From Croceicoccus sp. (GTDB taxonomy: Bacteria > Pseudomonadota > Alphaproteobacteria > Sphingomonadales > Sphingomonadaceae): 8,546 nt of DNA. Positions within the stretch are counted from its first letter, which is position 1, and the number at the start of each line of letters is the position of its first letter. Where the stretch lies: NCBI GenBank assembly GCA_029936705.1, contig JAPYSD010000121.1:1-8546 (forward strand), in the 5' to 3' direction. Positions 1 to 5,808 of this stretch are shown here, piece by piece. The position numbers and the translations under genes were made by a program. Below the pieces are notes generated by a model. The model was not told where the DNA came from and searched no databases. It saw only the letters and a list, made by a program, of their open reading frames with translations.

Positions 1-7
1 TGTCGGA

Positions 8-784
8 TCAGTCGCGCAGTTCGACCCATACGGGCGCGTGGTCGCTGGCCTTCTCGCGCCCGCGATAGGCCTTGTCCACGCCGCTGGCGACCAGGCGGTC
101 GGCCAGTTCGGGCGACAGCAAGGCGTGGTCGATGCGAAAGCCGTGATCGCGCTGCCATGCGCCCGCCTGGTAGTCCCAGAAGGTCCAGATCCCGCCCCGC
201 GGGTGATGCAGGTCGAGCGCGTCGGTCCAGCCGTCGCCGATCAGGCGGAACCACGCGTCGCGCGATTCGGGCTGCATCAGCGCATCGCTGGCCATCGCCT
301 TGGGCGACCAGACGTCCTTGTCTTCGGGAATCACGTTGTAATCGCCGATGACGATGCTGGGGATCTCGGCCGCGCGCAATTCGGCCATGCGGGTGCGCAG
401 CCGCTTCATCCATGCCAGCTTGTAATCGAACTTGGGCCCCGGCACCGGGTTGCCGTTGGGCAGGTAGATGCACACGACGCGCACGCCCCGGAAATCAGCC
501 TCGAGGTAGCGCGAATGCGTATCCTCGTCGTCGCCGGGCAGGCCGCGCAGCACCTCGCTCGCGGGCTGATCCCCGCGCGAGAGGATGGCGACGCCGTTGA
601 AGCCCTTCTGCCCGTGCCAGATCGGCGTATAGCCGGTCCCCTCGAACTCGTGCGCGGGAAAGGTGTCGTCGCTCGACTTTATCTCTTGCAGGCAGGCGAC
701 GTCGGGCTGCGTTTCCTCGAGCCATTCGAGCAGGCGGGGCAGGCGCGCCTTGACCCCGTTGATGTTGAAGCTGGCGATCTTCAC
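8..784 (-). CDS. xth: Exodeoxyribonuclease III (AP endonuclease, EEP family)
   Basis: Mg-dependent 3'-5' exonuclease and apurinic/apyrimidinic endonuclease that incises abasic sites in cytoplasmic base-excision repair. The 258 residues match the full length of the ExoIII family. Active-site motifs appear in order: N7 in SFNING, E34 in LQEIK, Y107 in YLPNG, D148 and N150 in GDYN, D219 in the RIDH motif, and D248-H249 in SDHAPV near the C-terminus. These correspond to the metal-binding, phosphate-binding and catalytic Asp-His residues of E. coli ExoIII. The start is GTG (CAC on the plus strand at 782-784). It is favoured because the protein then begins directly with MKIASFN, the usual family N-terminus; the Shine-Dalgarno sequence is weak. 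It lies 27 bp after the erpA-like gene on the same strand and may be co-transcribed with it. The family call is very secure. Confidence 0.96.
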   Translation of the reverse strand: MKIASFNINGVKARLPRLLEWLEETQPDVACLQEIKSSDDTFPAHEFEGTGYTPIWHGQKGFNGVAILSRGDQPASEVLRGLPGDDEDTHSRYLEADFRGVRVVCIYLPNGNPVPGPKFDYKLAWMKRLRTRMAELRAAEIPSIVIGDYNVIPEDKDVWSPKAMASDALMQPESRDAWFRLIGDGWTDALDLHHPRGGIWTFWDYQAGAWQRDHGFRIDHALLSPELADRLVASGVDKAYRGREKASDHAPVWVELRD

Positions 785-811
785 GGGCGATGTCCGGTGG
801 GCTTTAAAAGA

Positions 812-1153
812 TCAGACGGCGAAGCTGGAGCCGCAGCCGCAACCGGCGGCGGCATTGGGATTCTCGACCTTGAAGGCCGAACCGCCCAGCGATTCAACGT
901 AATCCACCACGCTGCCGCGCACGAGGTCGAGACTGACCTCGTCCACCGCCAGCGTCACGCCATCGGTCTCGGCCGTGACGTCGTCGCTCTCCACCACCTC
1001 GGTCAGGCCGAAGCGGTACTGGAAACCGGAGCAGCCGCCGCCCTCTACCGCAAGCCGCAGGATCGCGGGCTTCCCCTGCTTGCTCGCGATCGCGGCGACA
1101 CGCTGCGCCGCGTTCGGGCTAAGCTGGATGGGCGGGATCGTCTGTTGTTCCAT
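812..1153 (-). CDS. erpA: A-type iron-sulfur cluster carrier (ErpA/IscA/HesB family)
   Basis: Small scaffold/carrier that receives Fe-S clusters from the assembly machinery and passes them to apo-proteins in the cytoplasm. The 113 residues form one HesB-like domain. The three invariant ligand cysteines are present: C41 in GGGCSGFQY, and C105 and C107 in GCGCGSSF at the C-terminus. The ATG start is preceded by GAGGG four to five bases upstream. No suf or isc operon genes flank it, which fits a stand-alone ErpA-like carrier better than SufA or IscA, but motifs alone cannot separate these paralogues; the symbol is an inference. It sits between the CBS gene (68-bp gap) and xth (27-bp gap) on one strand. 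Possible clients in this window are the class I fumarase ([4Fe-4S]) and the ferredoxin ([2Fe-2S]), though nothing shows a direct link. Confidence 0.93.
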   Translation of the reverse strand: MEQQTIPPIQLSPNAAQRVAAIASKQGKPAILRLAVEGGGCSGFQYRFGLTEVVESDDVTAETDGVTLAVDEVSLDLVRGSVVDYVESLGGSAFKVENPNAAAGCGCGSSFAV

Positions 1154-1174
1154 AGACCCTCAGATAGGGGGCAG

Positions 1175-1202
1175 CGCCGCGCGCGGCAAGGCGTGCGCGG
1201 CG
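1175..1202 (-). other. GC-only hairpin between the CBS gene and erpA
   Basis: CGCCGCGC (1175-1182) and GCGCGGCG (1195-1202) are perfect inverted repeats. They form an 8-bp all-GC stem with a 12-nt loop in the 68-bp gap between the CBS and erpA genes. No T-tract follows on either strand, so it is not a standard intrinsic terminator. It could be an mRNA-processing or stabilising element, or could weaken read-through from the CBS gene. In DNA this GC-rich such a stem can also arise by chance. Confidence 0.35.
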
Positions 1203-1221
1203 TGGCCCGCCCTGCGGCGCG

Positions 1222-1653
1222 TCACGCGCTGCGGATATAGTTGCGCATCTCGCTGGCCTCGTGCTCGATCTGGTCGATATGCGCCTTCACCAGGTCGCCG
1301 ATCGACACGAAATCGATCATGCGGCCGTTCTCCACCACGGGCAGGTGCCGGATGCGGCGCATGGTCATCAGCGCGAGTGCTTCCGATTCGGTCATCTCGG
1401 GCGCGGCGGTCACCGCTGGCGAGGTCATCGCGTCGCTGACCGGTGCGGGAAGCGCATCGGCGCCCCGTTCGTCGAGGCTGCGGATCACGTCGCGTTCCGA
1501 GAAGATCCCCTGCACCGCGCCGGTTTCGTCGACCACGGGCATGGCGCCGATTCGCCTGGCGCGCAGCAGGGCGACCGCCTCGGCAACCGAATGATCCGCC
1601 CGGCAGGTGATGACGCCCGCGTCGCGGTGGGCGATGATCTGTGCGATATTCAT
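1222..1653 (-). CDS. CBS-domain pair protein
   Basis: A 143-residue protein made of two tandem CBS domains (about residues 8-60 and 76-130). These fold together into a Bateman module that usually binds adenosine nucleotides. Visible repeats of the CBS core are GAMPVVDETG followed by GIFSERDVIR in the first domain, and RHLPVVENG followed by FVSIGDLVK in the second. No catalytic or membrane domain is fused, so it is a free-standing regulatory or energy-sensing module whose partner is unknown. The ATG at 1653 is chosen over a longer open frame reaching 1824. It has GGGGAAGG upstream, and the protein then begins at MNIAQII with the first CBS strand; the extension would also overlap the divergent gene at 1806. 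It is upstream of erpA and xth on the same strand. Confidence 0.92.
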   Translation of the reverse strand: MNIAQIIAHRDAGVITCRADHSVAEAVALLRARRIGAMPVVDETGAVQGIFSERDVIRSLDERGADALPAPVSDAMTSPAVTAAPEMTESEALALMTMRRIRHLPVVENGRMIDFVSIGDLVKAHIDQIEHEASEMRNYIRSA

Positions 1654-1805
1654 AGGCTTGCCTTCCCCGTTCAACATGGGGACCAGCCGGTTCGCGCGGG
1701 ATCTGAACGCCCCGCTGATACTGCGAAAGGCCGATCCGACGCGCGCATGATGCCACTGTTCGTCTTTGCTTGCCAGTGCGGAGCGCAATCGCCATCTAGC
1801 GGGGC

Positions 1806-2114
1806 ATGACTCGACGGTCCCCACTCGACGATCCCGAAAACGCCGCCTTCGCCTGGGGGCGGTACAAGCGGATGATGAAGGGCATGCTGGCGCTGACCCT
1901 GACGACGATCGCAGTGGTGCTGGCCTGGCTGACGTATGAGAACGGCCTGCTCTCGATCCATTTCTACATCGCGTGGGGGCTGGGCATGGGGGTCATGATG
2001 ATGCTGGTCGCGGCGCTGATGGGGCTGGTGTTCCTGTCGAACGGAACCGGCCATGACGAGGCGATCGACGACCGCCTGGGCGACGAGGCGAAGGATACCT
2101 GGGAGGACCGCTAG
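1806..2114 (+). CDS. Small two-helix inner membrane protein, unknown function
   Basis: A 102-residue protein that I do not recognise as a named family. It has a charged N-terminus with FAWGRYKRMMKG (about 15-26), a first hydrophobic helix at about 27-45, a second Met-rich helix at about 52-78, and an acidic C-terminal tail (DEAIDDRLGDEAKDTWEDR). The basic N-terminus suggests both ends face the cytoplasm. The ATG at 1806 has GCGGGG immediately upstream as a possible ribosome site. It is the only plus-strand gene in the left half, divergent from the CBS gene across 152 bp. It meets the ferredoxin gene end to end, the two stop codons sharing the tetramer CTAG. Codon use looks like that of the neighbours and the membrane pattern is coherent, which supports a real gene. 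The function is open. Confidence 0.82.
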   Translation: MTRRSPLDDPENAAFAWGRYKRMMKGMLALTLTTIAVVLAWLTYENGLLSIHFYIAWGLGMGVMMMLVAALMGLVFLSNGTGHDEAIDDRLGDEAKDTWEDR

Positions 2115-2554
2115 GGTCTGGTGTCTTCCGTGGGATGCAGGCGGTGATCCTCGACCGGGGTGCCGCCGATCAGATGTTCCTGGATGATCCGTTCCAGCAC
2201 GTCGGGCTTGCAGCCCCAGTACCAGACACCCTCGGGATAGACGACCGCCAGCGGCCCGGCGGCACAGACGCGCAGGCAGTTCGCCTTGCTGCGCATGACG
2301 CCGCCCTTGCGGTCGAGCCCCAGTTCGGCCAGCCGCTTCTTGAGATAGTCCCAGCTTTCCAGCCCGGTCGACAGAGGGCAGCACTTGGGCTTGGTCTGGT
2401 CGGCGCAGAGGAAGATGTGGCGCGTGAACGGCTCGCCGCCGCCGATCGCGGTCAGCGTGGCAGAGGCCTGGGGCAGGGCAATATGCGGGCGGACGGCGAC
2501 CGGCGCTGCCGCGGCGTCTTCACCCGGATCAGAGGCGTCCGGTGATGCGGGCAA
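2111..2554 (-). CDS. Thioredoxin-fold [2Fe-2S] ferredoxin-like protein
   Basis: A 147-residue electron-carrier candidate of the thioredoxin-like (Shethna/NuoE-like) [2Fe-2S] ferredoxin class. Cysteines are C50 in HIFLCADQ, C58-C59 in KPKCCP, C93 and C97 in ANCLRVC, and C115. The C-x3-C pair followed by GPLAVVYPEGVWY is the clearest family signature. The probable ligands are C50, C58 or C59, C93 and C97. Residues 1-40 are a low-complexity Ala/Pro/Asp extension outside the fold. The only start that keeps the first cysteine is TTG at 2554, overlapping the end of popZ by 26 bp; no ATG or GTG is available in that stretch, so the exact start is uncertain. It is the last gene of the pcm-tolC-popZ run, and its position suggests translational coupling to popZ. 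Its redox partner is unknown. Confidence 0.88.
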   Translation of the reverse strand: MPASPDASDPGEDAAAAPVAVRPHIALPQASATLTAIGGGEPFTRHIFLCADQTKPKCCPLSTGLESWDYLKKRLAELGLDRKGGVMRSKANCLRVCAAGPLAVVYPEGVWYWGCKPDVLERIIQEHLIGGTPVEDHRLHPTEDTRP

Positions 2555-3383
2555 TCTCGCGCTCGACGATTTTCTCGACCAGGCCGGGCATGTTCTCGTC
2601 CAGCCATTGCTTCAACATCGGGCGCAGCATGTCGCGCACCATGTCCTCCAGCGGATTGGCGGCGGAAGGCGCGGGCGCGGGCCGGGTCGCTGCCTGCTGC
2701 AGGGCCGAAAAGCGGTCGCGCAGAGCATCGGCGGCGGCACCTGCGATCAGCCCCTCGGTCGTGCCGGGCGCCGGAGCGGGTGCGGTTGCGGGTGCGGGTT
2801 CCGGCTGCGACTCGGGCCGGGCCGATACGACCGGTTCCTCGGCAGGCTCCACCAGTTCGAGCGGTTCCTCGTTCTCGGAATGCTCTGCGGTGTCATCGGC
2901 GTAAGGCGAACCGTCAGTGCTGTCGTCGTCGGACCAGCGCCGGGAATCGTTGGCCTGTTCTTCGCTTCGATCGCGGCCTGTCCATTCCACCTGGTCGTCC
3001 TGCTCGGGCGGGGGGAGGATGATCGGTTCGTCCGAATCGTGGGTTGCGGCCTCGCGCTCCTCCGGCTCGTCGACATCGAATACGTCGCTGTCGAGGCTGC
3101 GCAGGTCGAACACGTCCGTGCGCCCGTCGTCGGCGATGGATTCTTCCTCGGCAGGCTCGGTCGCCGGCGCAGGTTCGGCCGAACGCGCGCCGAAGGGGGA
3201 GGGGCGCTGGAAACTATAGGGCGAGAAGCTGGCGGGGCGTTCCGGCACCGGCTGGCCATTCTCGCGCGCGGCATCGCGGGCGAAGGTGTCCGCCGATCGC
3301 CGCGGCCCGTCTTCCCGCGAAATGACCTGCTTGATCGATCGCAATATGTCCTCGACCGAAGCCTCGCCGTCCTTGTGCGCCAT
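2529..3383 (-). CDS. popZ: Pole-organising protein PopZ (DUF2497)
   Basis: Polar scaffold that self-assembles into a cytoplasmic microdomain at the cell pole. In Caulobacter it tethers the ParB-bound origin and recruits cell-cycle regulators. The N-terminal recruitment helix is visible as EASVEDILRSIKQVI (7-21). The C-terminal assembly region covers about 245-284 and includes LRPMLKQWLDENMP (253-266) followed by the VEKIVEREIARI helix. Between them lies a long disordered stretch (about 25-210) rich in Asp, Glu, Pro and Ala. The length of 284 residues compares with 177 in Caulobacter, nearly all of the difference being in this acidic linker. The ATG at 3383 has GGGGA/AGGA upstream. It lies 18 bp after the tolC-like gene and overlaps the ferredoxin gene. 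The family call is secure from both ends; polar function in this organism is inferred. Confidence 0.93.
   Translation of the reverse strand: MAHKDGEASVEDILRSIKQVISREDGPRRSADTFARDAARENGQPVPERPASFSPYSFQRPSPFGARSAEPAPATEPAEEESIADDGRTDVFDLRSLDSDVFDVDEPEEREAATHDSDEPIILPPPEQDDQVEWTGRDRSEEQANDSRRWSDDDSTDGSPYADDTAEHSENEEPLELVEPAEEPVVSARPESQPEPAPATAPAPAPGTTEGLIAGAAADALRDRFSALQQAATRPAPAPSAANPLEDMVRDMLRPMLKQWLDENMPGLVEKIVEREIARITGRL
2758..2805 (-). repeat. Low-complexity Pro-Ala coding repeat inside popZ
   Basis: Imperfect GGTGCG-type hexamers on the plus strand encode alternating Pro-Ala residues (EPAPATAPAPAPG) in the PopZ linker on the minus strand. This is a short coding tandem repeat at the end of the acidic disordered region, a place where length variation between strains would be expected. 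Confidence 0.5.
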
Positions 3384-3401
3384 GTCCTGGTCCCCGTGCC
3401 G

Positions 3402-4868
3402 CTATTCGCCAGGGATTGTCGCGTCTTGTGCGGGCGTGTCAACGGTGCGCGTCGCCTGGGCCACAGGATCCGGTTCGAAACGCCAGTCGAAAATCGAATC
3501 GTCGATCGAATTGTAATAGACCGTCGGGTCGTAGAGCGGCCCGCCGACATCGAGGTTGAGATCGTCCGCCTCGGCAAGCCCCATCGCTGCCAGCAGCGAG
3601 AAACCCGCGACATAGGCGTTGCGGCGCGCGGTCACCAATTGCACCTCGGCGCGCAGCAGTTCCTGCTCTGCGTCCAGGATGTCGAGGATGGTGCGGTTAC
3701 CGACCGAGTTCTCCGCCCTGACGCCTTCGAGGCTGAGCTGCGCGGCGGACACGGCCGACGTCGTCGATTCGATCACCTGGAGCGACGCCTGCCACGCGGT
3801 GAAGGCGCTGCGCACCTGTGCGACCACGTCGCGTTCGATGGCGATCTCGGTCTCGTAAGTCGAAGCCGCCTGCGCCTGTGCCTGGCGTTCCTGCGCGGCG
3901 GGAAGACCGCCCTGGAAGATCGGGATGCTGATCCGCGCCCCGGCCTGTGCCGAGGTTTCGCGCTGCGCGAAATCGGCGCCGATGATGCCATTGCCCAGCG
4001 TGCCGAGGTAATCGGTATAATCGCCGCCGGTGAACACCGACAGGCGCGGCAGGCGGCGGGATCCGGCGACCTCGATGTCATAGCGCGCGGCGGCGCTGCG
4101 TTCGCGCGCGGCAAGCAGGTCGGGATTGCTTTCGAGCGCGACCGCGACGGCGGTCTGCGGCTGATCGGGCAGGCCGGGCAGCGGGGGCGGAGCCTCGAGC
4201 GAATCGGGCATTTCGCCGACCAGCTGGACATAGCGTTCGCGGCTGCCAATCAGGTTTGCCTGCGCGGTGGTCAGGTCGCTGCGCGCGATGGCGAGGCGCG
4301 ATTCGGACTGCGCGACATCGGTGCGGGTCAGGTCGCCGATCTCGAACCGGTCGCTCGTCGCCTGCAGGTTGACGCCCAAGGTCTCGACGTTGCGCAGGTT
4401 CAGGCGCACGACCGCCTCGTCGCGGATCACGTCCATGTAGGCGCTGACGACCTGGCTGAAGACCGATGCCTCGGTCGCGCGCAGGTCGGCGCGTCCGGCC
4501 TGCACCCGCTGCTTTGCGGCCTTGATGGAATTCTTGACCGCACCGCCCGAATAGACCGGTACGCTCAGCTCGACATTGGCGCCGAACACGCGGTCGGGGG
4601 CCGAGAACGAGTTCTCGCTCTGCTTCAGGGTTTCGGAATACTGGCCCTGCACGCCGATGTCGGGCAGGCCGGCAGCCTTCTGGATGGGTACGTTCTCGTC
4701 CACCGCGCGCAAGTCATAACGAGCGGAAAGCAGCGTGGGGTTGCTGTTATAGGCGCTGGCCAGCGCACCGCGCAGCGTGTCGGCCTGCGCGGGCGTCACC
4801 AGCAGCGCACCCGCTCCGCAGGCGAGCAGCGCGCGCCCCATCAACTTGACCCCTCCGCGTGGTGGCAT
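3402..4868 (-). CDS. tolC: TolC family outer membrane efflux/type I secretion protein
   Basis: Trimeric outer-membrane channel that completes type I secretion and tripartite efflux machines. It has 488 residues from ATG 4868, or 479 from ATG 4841. A signal peptide ends near TPAQA-DTL (about residue 29). Two outer membrane efflux protein repeats follow, each with a long coiled-coil stretch. Strand motifs are ELSVPVYSGG (100-109) and ISIPIFQGG (313-321). Matching turn motifs are GDLTRTDVAQSESRLA (179-194) and VGNRTILDILDAEQELL (389-405), the duplication typical of TolC. The C-terminal tail after about 445 is acidic and probably periplasmic. Start choice is ambiguous: ATG 4868 overlaps the preceding stop as TGATG with GGAG six bases upstream, while ATG 4841 has a stronger GGAGGGG. 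Both leave the signal peptide intact. No inner-membrane pump or adaptor gene adjoins it. Confidence 0.94.
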   Translation of the reverse strand: MPPRGGVKLMGRALLACGAGALLVTPAQADTLRGALASAYNSNPTLLSARYDLRAVDENVPIQKAAGLPDIGVQGQYSETLKQSENSFSAPDRVFGANVELSVPVYSGGAVKNSIKAAKQRVQAGRADLRATEASVFSQVVSAYMDVIRDEAVVRLNLRNVETLGVNLQATSDRFEIGDLTRTDVAQSESRLAIARSDLTTAQANLIGSRERYVQLVGEMPDSLEAPPPLPGLPDQPQTAVAVALESNPDLLAARERSAAARYDIEVAGSRRLPRLSVFTGGDYTDYLGTLGNGIIGADFAQRETSAQAGARISIPIFQGGLPAAQERQAQAQAASTYETEIAIERDVVAQVRSAFTAWQASLQVIESTTSAVSAAQLSLEGVRAENSVGNRTILDILDAEQELLRAEVQLVTARRNAYVAGFSLLAAMGLAEADDLNLDVGGPLYDPTVYYNSIDDSIFDWRFEPDPVAQATRTVDTPAQDATIPGE

Positions 4869-5569
4869 CAGAAACTCCAGCCTTTCTCTTCCTTGAAATC
4901 CGCCAGCACGGGCATGCCCGTTTCGGCCAGCGTCTGCAGCGCGACAGGCGCGTCGGCCCCTGCGCCCGCCTTGCGGCCGATGGCGATGCGCGTCACGCCG
5001 CGCTCGACCAGGCCGGTGACCAGGCGCCCGTCGGCGGCAAGCTGGTCGGCAATCGCAGACGGCAGCTTTTCGATCGCGCCGTCGATGACGACTAGGTCGT
5101 AAGGTCCGTTCGCCGCGAAGCCCGCGTTCAGGGCGCCGTTATGCCAGTCGCCCGCCTTGCTGCCGGCAACGCCCGACAGCCGGGCCGACGGCTCTACCAC
5201 ATCGAGCGACGCCACCATCGGCGCCAGCAGCGACGCGAGATAGCCGGTCGCGCCGCCGATCAGCAGCGCCTTGTCCGTATTGGCCGGGCGCGCGGTCTGC
5301 AGCAGCATCGCCTGGGCGATGGGGGCCGACAGCGCGCGGCCATCGCCCAGCGGCACCGACCGGTCCATGTAGGCGATCGAGCGCTGGTCGGCGGCGACAT
5401 ATTGTTCGCGCGGCGCGCTGGCCATCGCGGCCAGGATCCGGGCGTCGCTGATCCCGCTGGGGCGCAGCTGGCTGTCAATCATCGCCTTGCGTGCGGCAGC
5501 GAAATTCTCGCCGCTTGCGGGCGTCGGTTCGGGCCGGGGTTCGGAATGGGGGGTCGCGGCACTGGCCAT
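4868..5569 (-). CDS. Protein-L-isoaspartate O-methyltransferase family protein (divergent)
   Basis: A 233-residue member of the PCMT family, whose classical members use S-adenosylmethionine to methylate isoaspartyl residues and start repair of aged proteins. Family features are MIDSQLRPSGISDARILAAM (30-49), PREQYV (53-58), a GDGRALSAP segment (76-83) in place of GQTISQP, an acidic residue E126 after strand 2 (LDVVEP), and VIDGAIEKLPSAIADQL (161-177) for the motif-II region. SAM motif I is degenerate: ALLIGGATGY (101-110), where the family usually has VLEIGTGSGY, lacking its acidic residue and one glycine. Methyltransferase activity is therefore uncertain. The ATG at 5569 follows GAGAGAG; the frame stays open to 5746 but the extension lacks family similarity. 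First gene of the operon, with its stop fused to the tolC-like start as TGATG. Confidence 0.87.
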   Translation of the reverse strand: MASAATPHSEPRPEPTPASGENFAAARKAMIDSQLRPSGISDARILAAMASAPREQYVAADQRSIAYMDRSVPLGDGRALSAPIAQAMLLQTARPANTDKALLIGGATGYLASLLAPMVASLDVVEPSARLSGVAGSKAGDWHNGALNAGFAANGPYDLVVIDGAIEKLPSAIADQLAADGRLVTGLVERGVTRIAIGRKAGAGADAPVALQTLAETGMPVLADFKEEKGWSF

Positions 5570-5636
5570 GGGAAACTCTCTCACGCGGATCGCGCCCGTA
5601 ATGCGGGCCGGTTGGGAACGGAATGCGGCGCGAAAA

Positions 5637-5661
5637 CCGGTTTCACCGGGATCCGTCCCGG
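5637..5661 (-). promoter_or_regulatory. Competing hairpins with T-run in the pcm operon leader
   Basis: Read on the minus strand, CCGGGA-CGGA-TCCCGG (5661-5646) makes a perfect 6-bp stem with a tetraloop. The overlapping CCGGT-GAA-ACCGG (5649-5637) makes a 5-bp stem followed directly by TTTT (5636-5633). The two share CCGG and cannot form together, which is the geometry of a small attenuator. They lie about 70 nt before the pcm-like start and downstream of the promoter proposed at 5685-5713. The stems are short, so this is a hypothesis. Confidence 0.25.
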
Positions 5662-5684
5662 CAGCCGCCTGCGCCAACGGCGCT

Positions 5685-5713
5685 GCTCTAGTGCATTGCG
5701 GCATGATCGCCAA
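5685..5713 (-). promoter_or_regulatory. Candidate promoter of the pcm-tolC-popZ-ferredoxin operon
   Basis: On the minus strand, TTGGCG (5713-5708) is followed after exactly 17 bases by TAGAGC (5690-5685). These match the TTGACA/TATAAT consensus at four and three positions. Transcription would begin near 5678 and give a leader of about 110 nt. This is the best-placed match in the divergent spacer, but it is weak. Confidence 0.3.
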
Positions 5714-5739
5714 GAGGCGCGCTGCCGCCCTGCCGCGAC

Positions 5740-5768
5740 TTGGCATACGGGCGGGTTCGGCCTACAGG
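5740..5768 (+). promoter_or_regulatory. Candidate promoter of the fumarase gene
   Basis: TTGGCA (5740-5745) matches TTGACA at five of six positions. A 17-base spacer leads to TACAGG (5763-5768), which keeps T, A and A of the -10 box. Transcription would begin near 5775, leaving a leader of about 34 nt before the fumarase ATG with its AGGAAG ribosome site. The -35 is good and the -10 is poor. Confidence 0.35.
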
Positions 5769-5808
5769 GCGCGCTGATCTTGTGGTTCTGGAACAGGAAG
5801 ATTTGCGA

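Noticed and set aside
1770..1798. TTGCCA, 17 bases, CATCTA as a promoter for the small membrane protein
   Set aside because: The -10 match is too poor, and transcription would start almost at the ATG. I do not see a convincing promoter in the 152-bp divergent spacer on either strand.
1654..1824. Longer start for the CBS protein at 1824
   Set aside because: The added 57 residues lack CBS features and would overlap the divergent gene at 1806, while ATG 1653 has a strong ribosome site.
2385..5102. A 905-codon open frame on the plus strand opposite popZ, tolC and pcm
   Set aside because: Its translation is Arg/Gly/Ala-rich with no family motif and runs antisense to three well-identified genes. 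Long antisense frames are expected when GC-rich third positions suppress stops on the opposite strand.
5570..5746. In-frame 59-codon N-terminal extension of the PCMT-family protein
   Set aside because: It has no family similarity, covers the candidate promoter and leader hairpins, and ATG 5569 has a good ribosome site. The open frame is most likely accidental.
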